Below are positions 33,844 through 40,523 of a DNA stretch of 40,523 bases, in pieces. The notes under the pieces are model-generated. The model was not told the DNA's origin, did no database searches, and saw only the letters and a program-made list of their open reading frames with translations. This DNA comes from Deltaproteobacteria bacterium (GTDB lineage: Bacteria > Desulfobacterota > DSM-4660 > Desulfatiglandales > HGW-15), in assembly GCA_019307745.1 (NCBI GenBank), contig JAFDJA010000056.1, positions 1 to 40,523 of the forward strand, written 5' to 3'. Numbering within the stretch: the first letter of the stretch is position 1; each line of letters begins with the position of its first letter. Both the position numbers and the translations under genes were made by a program.

Positions 33844-33931
33844 TATTGATGTGAAATCCGGATAGCATTATACTGCAGTGCTTTTCGGGCTTTTTTTGTA
33901 AAATTATGTTTGAAAGGCGCAGTTGAAATGA

Positions 33932-34050
33932 TGCATTTTTTTGCAACATACATCTCCCTTTATTTCTTAATAGATTTTTAATAACAGTCGGTTAAATCGA
34001 AACGTAGTGTTGCATTAATGTTGCGAAACATATGGTTGCAAATGATGCAA
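33932..34050. promoter_or_regulatory. Three TTGC...GCA-type dyads upstream of the Hdr promoter
   Basis: Dyads at 33,932-33,946 (minus strand TTGCAAAAAAATGCA), 34,010-34,024 (TTGCATTAATGTTGC, imperfect) and 34,036-34,050 (TTGCAAATGATGCAA, a perfect inverted repeat). The first begins 89 bases upstream of the sigma-54 promoter, as at the other two promoters. Spacing inside the dyads varies by one or two bases from the 14-bp form, so binding is less certain here. The rest of 33,744-34,150 holds no gene. Confidence 0.55.
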
Positions 34051-34150
34051 TCTCTTGGAGTCAGCTTTTGCGTGCCATGGAGAATGGAGAGGATATGGAG
34101 ATAATGGTTACAGAATTAAATTTACCCTTATATATTGTATTCGGTATTTA

Positions 34151-35902
34151 TCAGGAGAGAAGATTATGTTTCTTCATTTTGCGCCATAATGTTGTACGGT
34201 CTATATTAAGTACTTTCGAGGTCCTGCTCCTGTTCCAGCTGTTTTTATTCAGCGCATTAAGAATGACTTCTCTTTCACCGTGACGGGAGGGAGCAAACTG
34301 TGTTTTAATATTTCTGATCTCCTGAGATGAGACAGGCTGTTCATTAACCAGGTAATCAGGAAGGTGGTTTGGCTGAATAATATTTTCTCTGCATATTATC
34401 AGTGCATGCTCAAGGATGTTCTCCAGTTCTCTGACATTTCCAGGATAATCATAATTTAACAGCATATCCATGACCGGCTCTGATATGGCGGAGATGTTTT
34501 TTCCTGTTACCGCGCAGAGGTTCCTCAGCACATATTTTACAAGTATAGGCAGATCAACTCTTCTATCTTTCAAAGAGGGCAGTTCTATTCGGAACACGTT
34601 AAGCCTGTAGAACAGATCTTCCCTGAACAGTTTCTGTATGACCATACTGTTCAGCCCCCTGTTTGTTGCCGCGATAATCCTGACATTGACCTTGCTTGTG
34701 TTTTTACTCCCCAGGGGATAAAATTCCTGCTCATCTATTACACGAAGGAGTTTTGCCTGCAGAGACAGGGGAAGATCTCCTATTTCATCAAGGAATATGG
34801 TTCCTTTGTCAGCCTCATGGAATCTGCCGGGTTTGTCTTTAAATGCACCGGTAAAAGCGCCTTTAACATAACCGAACATTTCTGACTCAAGCAGGTTGTC
34901 AGGCAGGGCTGCGCAGTTGACCTTTATAAACGGTTTGTCTGATCTTTTGCTGCTGGAATGTATGACCTTTGCCAGCAGGTCTTTGCCTGTTCCTGTCTGG
35001 CCCTCAATGAGGATAGTTGAATCGGTCTGGGCAATCACATTGACTATTTCAAATATTTTCTGCATGGAAGGGGCTTTCCCCACCATGTCATGAAATGTGT
35101 GCTTGTCGCTTATTGCCCTGTCAAACTGGTGAGCCAGGGTAAGATCTTTAAAGGTTGCAATTCCTCCTATAACGACCCCTTTATCGTTCTTGAGAGCCAT
35201 GTAATTTGCGCTTACAGGTATTGTCTGCCCATCTTTTGTGGTCATTTTACCATGACGGTTATTCCTGGCCTTGCCATCATTGATAGACTGGTGGAGCCGT
35301 TCAAGGTCTTCAGCTGCGTGTGGTCCAAATAGCCCCTCTACTGGCCTTCCCAGTGCCTGTTTTCGACCATATCCGAATATTTTTTCTGAAGCGCTGTTGA
35401 AAAAGGTTATATGCCCGCCCCTGTTTACGGTGAAGACTCCGGTATCAAGTGTGTCCAGAATTATTTTCAGGCTCTTTTCTTCATGATGGATTCTGTCAAT
35501 AAGGCTGGATATTGGAGTGTTATCCTGCAACACAGCAAGACATCCAGCAAGATTATTGCTGGAATCATAGATGGGAGTCGCAAATCTCCTTAAAAAGATC
35601 TCCTGATCATTTTCATTTTTTACTGTTACATTAAGGTCCTGACATCTGTTTGTACTGTCTTTGTCTTTTTTCAAGATACAGTTAACAAGACAGGGAATAC
35701 CTGTAAGTATCTCCTGGCAGTCCTTTTCTATGATATCCTCTTCCTTAAGCCCTATGAGTGACTGCGCGCTGGAATTAATGCTGGTGACCCTGTTGTCCAG
35801 GTCTACAGTAAGCGCTCCAACATTAAGTCTTTCCAGCAGGCTGATCCACTGTCTGCTCAACACTGTTGTAATCTGATCTTTATTATGTGGTATCTGCAAC
35901 AT
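34151..35902 (-). CDS. Sigma-54-dependent activator: PAS-PAS-AAA+-Fis HTH
   Basis: 583 residues. PAS 1 (about 18-125) carries a Cys pair (GIPCLVNCIL); PAS 2 spans about 145-250. The AAA+ domain has Walker A GQTGTGKD, the sigma-54-contacting GAFTGA, Walker B GTIFLDEIGD and the arginine-containing LFREDLFYRLN. The C-terminal Fis-type helix-turn-helix ends RTSKVLNIDRTTLWRKMKKH. There is no receiver, so it senses a signal through its PAS domains. It has its own sigma-54 promoter with dyads (autoactivation likely) and lies directly upstream of the Hdr operon. Confidence 0.94.
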   Translation of the reverse strand: MLQIPHNKDQITTVLSRQWISLLERLNVGALTVDLDNRVTSINSSAQSLIGLKEEDIIEKDCQEILTGIPCLVNCILKKDKDSTNRCQDLNVTVKNENDQEIFLRRFATPIYDSSNNLAGCLAVLQDNTPISSLIDRIHHEEKSLKIILDTLDTGVFTVNRGGHITFFNSASEKIFGYGRKQALGRPVEGLFGPHAAEDLERLHQSINDGKARNNRHGKMTTKDGQTIPVSANYMALKNDKGVVIGGIATFKDLTLAHQFDRAISDKHTFHDMVGKAPSMQKIFEIVNVIAQTDSTILIEGQTGTGKDLLAKVIHSSSKRSDKPFIKVNCAALPDNLLESEMFGYVKGAFTGAFKDKPGRFHEADKGTIFLDEIGDLPLSLQAKLLRVIDEQEFYPLGSKNTSKVNVRIIAATNRGLNSMVIQKLFREDLFYRLNVFRIELPSLKDRRVDLPILVKYVLRNLCAVTGKNISAISEPVMDMLLNYDYPGNVRELENILEHALIICRENIIQPNHLPDYLVNEQPVSSQEIRNIKTQFAPSRHGEREVILNALNKNSWNRSRTSKVLNIDRTTLWRKMKKHNLLS

Positions 35903-35950
35903 AAAGTTTTAAATCCTTTGAAGGTGCTATTCATATCATATAAAAGAATA

Positions 35951-35966
35951 AGCATATATTGTGCCA
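35951..35966 (-). promoter_or_regulatory. Sigma-54 promoter of the PAS-PAS activator gene
   Basis: TGGCACAATATATGCT on the minus strand, GG-N10-GC, about 50 bases upstream of the start at 35,902. It differs from the element at 11,982-11,997 by one base. Confidence 0.8.
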
Positions 35967-36052
35967 TCTGCCACATATTGTGAGTGATTAGGGTAACTGA
36001 TTGATATTTAAGATTTAAATTTCAGGAAGGGGGAAGGTGGCTTGTTGTATTG

Positions 36053-36100
36053 TTGCAGTTATGCAGGAGTATTTCTTACGGTTTATTTGCAATGATGCAG
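36053..36100. promoter_or_regulatory. Paired TTGC-N6-GCAG enhancer sites
   Basis: TTGCAGTTATGCAG (36,053-36,066) and TTGCAATGATGCAG (36,087-36,100), start to start 34 bases. They begin 87 and 121 bases from the sigma-54 promoter, nearly the same geometry as at the ORP/CODH promoter (90 and 122). They lie just after the end of the second activator gene. Confidence 0.65.
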
Positions 36101-36116
36101 CTGTGTTGAGATGAAT

Positions 36117-37493
36117 TTATTTGTTTTTGAAACGCCCGTCCTTTTCAGGAAGTTTGATATTGAGTCTGTTTATCTTGCGCCAGAGTGTAGTTGGGTGCAT
36201 GCCAAGCTGTTCAGCTGTTATCTTTCGGTTCCATCTGTTCTTTTTCAGGGCATTGCTGAGAAAATTCCTCTCTATTGTCTCCCATGGCAACCCTTTGCGA
36301 AGGGCTTCATTGTTTATAACACCATCTTTTATTTCTGTGTCAGGCTGCAGATGTTCAGGAAGATGATCAATGCTGATATAGCTGTCTTTGCATATGACTG
36401 ATGCGAACTCTATTATGTTTTCCAGTTCCCTGATATTGCCTGGAAATTCATGGGCCATGAGTATAGACAGGGTTTCAGGTGTTATGCCATGGATATCTTT
36501 TCCATTTAAGCGAGAAAACTTTTTTACAAAGCGATCAACTAGGAGTGGGATATCCTCTTTTCTCTCCTTTAGAGGAGGGAGTGTGAGCCGGACGACGTTT
36601 ATTCTGTAATACAGGTCTTCACGAAACAGACCTTTTCTAACCAGCTCATCCAGGTTTTTGTTTGTGGCTGCAACAATTCTCACATCCGCCTTTTCCGATT
36701 TTGTGCTTCCCAAAGGCTCATACACCCTTTCTTGGAGCACACGCAAAAGCCTTACTTGTAAGGCGGAAGATATATCTCCAATCTCATCAAGAAACAAGGT
36801 GCCGCCTCTGGCAAGAGCAATCCGGCCGGGCTTGTCTTTTTTCGCGTCTGTAAACGCGCCAGCTTTGTATCCGAACAGTTCAGACTCAAGCAGGGTGTCT
36901 GGAATAGACCCGCAGTTTATGGTGACAATCGGCCCTTCTTTTCTGTGGCTCAGGGAGTGGATAGCCTTTGCAAAGAGCTCCTTTCCAGTCCCGCTTTGGC
37001 CTTCAATAAGTATTGTTGTATTGCTTTCCGCTACCTGTTCTATCATTGCAAAGAGACGCTGCATCTCTTTATTTTTACTGATAATATCCTGGAAAGTTTT
37101 TTGTCCTGAAATCTCTTTTTTCAGCTCCTCAACAAGACTCAAATCACGGAAGGTCTCAGCTCCACCAATAACATTGCCTTTTTTGTCTTTAAGAATGGCG
37201 GTGGAAATGCTGATAGGTATTCGCTCACTCTCCGCGTTAACAATATACACAGGCTGGTTCACTATCTGTTTGCCTGTCTCCATGGTCCTGCGCAGGACAC
37301 ACCCTTTTTCACATATATTTGCCCTGAACACCTCCCAGCAGTGGTTGCCAATGGCATCCTCTCTTTTGATGCTGGTTATCTTTTCCGCGGCAGTGTTGAA
37401 TGATGTAATCTTCCATTCCGTGTCCACAGTAAAGACGCCGTCAGCAATGCTGTTGAGTATAATTTCTGTTTGATTTTCAGCTGATTGATTCAT
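36117..37493 (-). CDS. Sigma-54-dependent activator: PAS-AAA+-Fis HTH, with GAFTDA loop
   Basis: 458 residues. One PAS domain (about 8-120) with Cys in NHCWEVF, NICEKGC, the same Cys pattern as in the kinase at 21,757. The AAA+ domain has Walker A GQSGTGKE and Walker B GTLFLDEIGD. The sigma-54-contacting loop reads GAFTDA instead of GAFTGA. The C-terminal helix-turn-helix (ITAEQLGMHPTTLWRKINR) shares TTLWRK with the neighbouring activator, so the two may bind similar sites. GGGAG precedes the ATG. No clear sigma-54 promoter was found for this gene; a single degenerate dyad half-match lies at 37,565-37,578. Confidence 0.93.
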   Translation of the reverse strand: MNQSAENQTEIILNSIADGVFTVDTEWKITSFNTAAEKITSIKREDAIGNHCWEVFRANICEKGCVLRRTMETGKQIVNQPVYIVNAESERIPISISTAILKDKKGNVIGGAETFRDLSLVEELKKEISGQKTFQDIISKNKEMQRLFAMIEQVAESNTTILIEGQSGTGKELFAKAIHSLSHRKEGPIVTINCGSIPDTLLESELFGYKAGAFTDAKKDKPGRIALARGGTLFLDEIGDISSALQVRLLRVLQERVYEPLGSTKSEKADVRIVAATNKNLDELVRKGLFREDLYYRINVVRLTLPPLKERKEDIPLLVDRFVKKFSRLNGKDIHGITPETLSILMAHEFPGNIRELENIIEFASVICKDSYISIDHLPEHLQPDTEIKDGVINNEALRKGLPWETIERNFLSNALKKNRWNRKITAEQLGMHPTTLWRKINRLNIKLPEKDGRFKNK

Positions 37494-37516
37494 TTGTAAA
37501 TATTACTCCCGGTTCT

Positions 37517-37535
37517 TAGCTGCAGTTAGCAGCTA
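37517..37535. promoter_or_regulatory. Perfect palindrome upstream of the second activator
   Basis: TAGCTGC-AGTTA-GCAGCTA: seven-base arms and a five-base centre, 24 bases before the start codon at 37,493. It could be an operator or a leader hairpin near the ribosome binding site. The surrounding stretch 37,494-38,066 contains no gene I can support. Confidence 0.45.
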
Positions 37536-37630
37536 GAATATGAAATAACATATTAAACTTAAGGTTGCAATTATGGAAAGGTCTTAATGGGGAAGCTAAA
37601 TAGTTGATCGATAAAAAAACGATAGTTTAT

Positions 37631-37654
37631 CTTATGGTTACGCGGTACCATAAG
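37631..37654. repeat. Eight-bp inverted repeat
   Basis: CTTATGGT and ACCATAAG, separated by eight bases (TACGCGGT), in the gene-free stretch between the second activator and the truncated exported protein. No T-run follows on either strand, so it is more likely a protein-binding site or chance than a terminator. Confidence 0.4.
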
Positions 37655-38066
37655 ACTGGACTGATGTATTTATCTCTAAGGCTCAACATGCCCTGGTACA
37701 GCACATTTTAATTCAATTTAACTCACCGCCTATTTTACTGCATCTAATTTGCGCAAGTTATTGATATTACGACTACAGTAGATAATGAGCATTATGTAAA
37801 CTTACTATATCCCACATGATAATAAAGTCTTTCCCCGCCCATTTTGAATGGTAAAAAGGGGGCGGAATTGATGCCCAGGAATGTTTGGTACTGCAAAACG
37901 GAGTTTTCGTCTTTCCAATTATTCTACCTCTCCATTGCTTTAACAATCTACCGCAAAGTCTATTTCTTGACTTTGATAATCCCCATTGATAAATCACTCT
38001 AAGTGCCATCCGGCCAATATTTTGCTTATCCAGATAAAACCCTTAGACAGTTTAGGCCTTTTTTCA

Positions 38067-38483
38067 ATGAAAAAAATTCTGATTCCTTTACTGATACTCC
38101 TGTTTTCTAATATGGCCCAGGCCATAGAAGTTGATATCTCCTCATATACTATCGGGATCGAGGGATCTAAGACCGTTCTCTTTGGAAACTATACTACCAT
38201 AGAATTTTTTCCGCATTTTGAAATTACAGAATACTCCAGCTCACAGGAAAATAATCCTACCAGAAGATTTGGCCTGGACAGCTACATAGACTATGGAAGG
38301 AATCATTCCTTTGATTTGGGCATAGGCCTGGCTCAATTTACTTCAGGCGTTACCAAACAGAGCAGTACCTCTTGGGAGGAGCAAGAGAGCGAGCAGAAAG
38401 ACCTGCTGCTGAAAAAGATACATTGTCTTCAGAAAATTATCAGGAATCATTGTTTGCATCGATTCATGACCGGCACCTCTTGA
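38067..38483 (+). pseudogene. Truncated exported protein, fused out of frame to helicase DNA
   Basis: Begins MKKILIPLLILLFSNMAQA, a clear signal peptide. The mature part to about residue 100 (VDISSYTIGIEG, TTIEFFPHFEITEYSSSQ, YGRNHSFDLGIGLAQF) alternates like an outer-membrane barrel. From about 38,370 the frame runs over the start of the helicase-coding DNA, where it is only a shadow, and stops at 38,483. It is therefore a 5' gene fragment joined to an unrelated gene. No good ribosome binding site is seen. Confidence 0.55.
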
Positions 38484-40117
38484 AACTTGGTGTTCCTGCT
38501 GAGATCCTTCCTTTGGTTCGCAATATTTATTCAGATACACAGCTCGATCAGGTTGTAACTCAATTACCGACTGAAGCGAATGAGGCCCTTACCGCTCTGG
38601 CAGCAGGATACACATTGGAAACTGCCCTTGAAAATCCAGATACCAAAAGGCGCTTCTTTGTGGTTGAAGATGATCTGGTTCTTCAGGAAATTCTGGAGTC
38701 CCCACTTGAAAAGTGGAGGGTCTTTCTCCATCCATCTCAACGCAGTTTAGTGGAAAGAGACTGGAATGGCCCTGTGCGAGTTCTTGGGGGAGCCGGCACC
38801 GGTAAGACAGTTGTTGCCATTCACAGGGCGAAATGGCTGGTTGAAAATGCCTTTACAAACGAAAACGACAAGATTCTTTTTACCACTTTTACCCGAAACC
38901 TTGCTGCCGATATCAAGGAGAATCTTGCTAAAATATGCAATGCCAAACTTATGCACCGTATCGAGGTTGTAAATTTGGACCGATGGGTATCAGGTTTTCT
39001 GCGGAAAAATAGATACACCTACGATATTGATTACGGCAAGCGAACAAAGTCACTTTGGGAAAATGCACTAACCCTTGCGCCGAGTGAGCTGGGACTGGAT
39101 GATAGCTTTTACAGGGAGGAATGGGATCGGGTCATCCAGCCACAGGCCATATCATCTTTTTCTGAATACTTAAAAGCTTCCAGGGTTGGCAGGGGGATAC
39201 GGTTAACCCGTCGGAACAGAAAAGCCATTTGGCCAGTGTTTGAAGAATATCGTCTACTCCTCAACGAGAATAACCTTCGAGAAGTAGACGATGCTATGAG
39301 AGATGCCTGTGCCCTTCTCAGTGATAAGGGGGATGTCCTGCCTTATAAGTCAGTAATTGTTGACGAAGCTCAGGATATGGGTGCGCAGGCTTTCCGGCTG
39401 ATTCGGCAGATGATACCAGAAGAAGTTCAAAAAAATGATCTTTTTATTGTCGGTGATGCCCATCAAAGAATCTATCGCCATAAGGTTGTATTAGGTCGAT
39501 GTGGCATTAATATACGTGGTCGTGGAAGAAGGCTCAAGATTAACTATAGGACCACAGAAGAAAACAGGTGTTGGGCTGAAAATTTGTTAAAAGGTGTAAG
39601 TTTTGACGATCTTGATGGAGGGCTGGATGACCAGAAGGGATACAAATCACTTATCCACGGGATTGCCCCCAGGGTTGAGCATACCGCATCATTCCAAAGC
39701 GAAATAGATTTTATCGTACAGTCCCTCGATCGGGTTGAACAGGATGGAGGTTCTATCAGTGAAGTCTGTTTGGTTGCTCGTACCCATGATCTTTTAAAGC
39801 AATATGAAGGTGCACTTAAAGCCAAAGGTAAAGAAACCTATTTCATACGACGCAGTGAAGCTGAAGATAGAAGGAAAGGTGGGATTCGGCTGGCTACTAT
39901 GCATAGGGTTAAAGGTCTTGAATTTGATAGAGTCATTATCGCTGGGATAAACGACGGAATTGTACCTTTGGAGGGTGAATGGGCTAACACAAACGATTAC
40001 GTGATTCAAAGGGAGAATGAAACCCATGAAAGAGCTCTGCTATACGTAGCGGTAACCAGAGCCAAAAAGGAAGTTATTATAACAAGTTTTGGGAAGCCGA
40101 GTAATTTCCTATGTTAG
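38372..40117 (+). pseudogene. 5'-truncated UvrD/Rep-family helicase
   Basis: The helicase frame is open from about 38,290 but lacks an ATG; the first usable codon is a TTG at 38,372 without a ribosome binding site. Visible parts are a conserved pre-helicase segment (LFASIHDRHLLKLGVPAEIL), Walker A GGAGTGKT (residues 139-146), VDEAQDMG (Walker B/motif II), motif IV-V LATMHRVKGLEFDRV and motif VI LLYVAVTRAKKE. Relatives of this subtype, as I recall, carry about 180 more N-terminal residues including a RelE-like domain, absent here. The motor domains are intact, but without a start it is probably not expressed normally. The upstream DNA belongs to another gene fragment. Confidence 0.75.
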
Positions 40118-40317
40118 TAAATGTTAGCCTAAATCATACAAAATTTTTTCTGAATAGCCCTAAAATTTTTCAGTCTATATTGAGAAAACAATATGTTGAT
40201 TTATAAAAAGCCATGGTTTGTTTTTGTATTTGTCTCCTGTAGATTTTAGATACTTGCAATGCATCACAGTCTTCCCCAACCCTTTGATAAGAGAATACTG
40301 TGCTGTGATAAAAGAAT

Positions 40318-40464
40318 ATGACGAAAGAGACGAATTTACTAATATTTGTAAAAAGAATCCTAAGGAAATATGGTTATCCACCTGATCTGCAGCAGATGGC
40401 AATTGACCGGATCATACAGCAGTCAGAGATGATTGCAGATGACTGGGTCGCAGGGGCTATTTAG
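40318..40464 (+). pseudogene. Short C-terminal relic resembling a type I restriction HsdR subunit
   Basis: A 48-codon frame contains FVKRILRKYGYPPDLQQMA followed by IDRIIQQSEMIADDW, which resembles the conserved C-terminal end of HsdR proteins (RRLLRKHGYPPDKQ...VLEQAE). The rest of the gene is absent; a stop codon lies three codons upstream. The remainder of 40,118-40,523 shows no gene, terminator or RNA I can support. With the truncated helicase it marks a degraded end of the region. Confidence 0.4.
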
Positions 40465-40523
40465 CTTGGGTTTGTTGGGTATAGTGTTGGGTATGAAAAA
40501 AACCAAAAGAAAAAGGGGTTATC

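Noticed and set aside
34032-34283. Plus-strand frame of 83 codons across the end of the PAS-PAS activator
   Set aside because: It spans the enhancer sites and the antisense of the HTH region; no start signal and no motif.
40175-40402. 75-codon minus-strand frame at the right end
   Set aside because: It is antisense to the HsdR-like relic and has no ribosome binding site or domain.
1-40523. CRISPR arrays, tRNA/rRNA genes, insertion sequences
   Set aside because: No repeat-spacer pattern, transposase motif with terminal repeats or RNA gene was recognised by reading both strands; a covariance or profile search could still find small ones.

Overview
The window looks like the chromosome of a strictly anaerobic Desulfobacterota (deltaproteobacterial) bacterium, probably a sulfate reducer or syntroph. 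The evidence is a Ni-Fe CO dehydrogenase, a split-Soret cytochrome, orange-protein-type MinD/NifX genes, a large Hdr/Mvh electron-transfer operon, soluble Cys-containing PAS kinases, sigma-54 enhancer-binding proteins and a likely selenoprotein. Organism assignment is inference; no rRNA or tRNA gene was recognised.

Region 1 (about 1-11,670, all minus strand): a closely packed cluster read from right to left. It holds NifX/orange-protein-like proteins, a MrpORP-type ATPase, a CGGC protein, zinc-ribbon proteins, two NifU-like scaffolds, two ferredoxin-containing MinD ATPases, a DUF364::ATPase chimera, cooS and a Tat-exported split-Soret cytochrome c. A sigma-54 promoter at 11,982-11,997 with paired upstream dyads can drive it. 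It reads as a metal-cluster assembly module attached to a CO dehydrogenase. A soluble receiver-PAS-kinase (12,156-13,703) precedes it.

Region 2 (13,884-15,596, plus strand): a DUF134 regulator with a strong sigma-70 promoter flanked by two 17-bp repeats, followed by a DUF5320-like Gly/Arg protein and an MBL-fold hydrolase. From 15,597 to 18,000 there is a gene-poor stretch with a TauE/SafE permease, hairpin repeats, a gene remnant and an outer-membrane-like protein.

Region 3 (18,177-33,743, minus strand): a ~15.6-kb operon-like block. In order of transcription it encodes a receiver, HdrA fused to an NfnB/GltD-like module, MvhD, an FrhB/FdhB-like iron-sulfur protein, a double HdrA carrying an embedded CheY receiver, HdrC, HdrB, a PAS kinase, a receiver-kinase broken by a 19-bp tandem duplication, another receiver, a DsrK/HdrD-like protein with an in-frame UGA at a conserved Cys (probable selenocysteine), a small hydrophobic ORF and a MoaE-like protein. 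Several junctions are ATGA-type overlaps, so signalling and electron-transfer genes are translationally linked. A second sigma-54 promoter lies at 33,828-33,843.

Region 4 (34,151-37,493): two sigma-54 enhancer-binding proteins with similar recognition helices; the first has its own sigma-54 promoter. The three sigma-54 promoters are nearly identical and each has a TTGC...GCA dyad starting 87-90 bp upstream, so regions 1, 3 and 4 probably form one regulon. Region 5 (37,500-40,523) is degraded: a truncated exported protein abuts a 5'-truncated UvrD-type helicase, followed by a short HsdR-like C-terminal relic.

Best candidate for something undescribed: an Hdr electron-bifurcation complex with a phosphoreceiver built into HdrA, co-transcribed with its own kinases and receivers, containing a probable Sec-DsrK-like subunit, and sharing a sigma-54 regulon with a CODH/orange-protein cluster.
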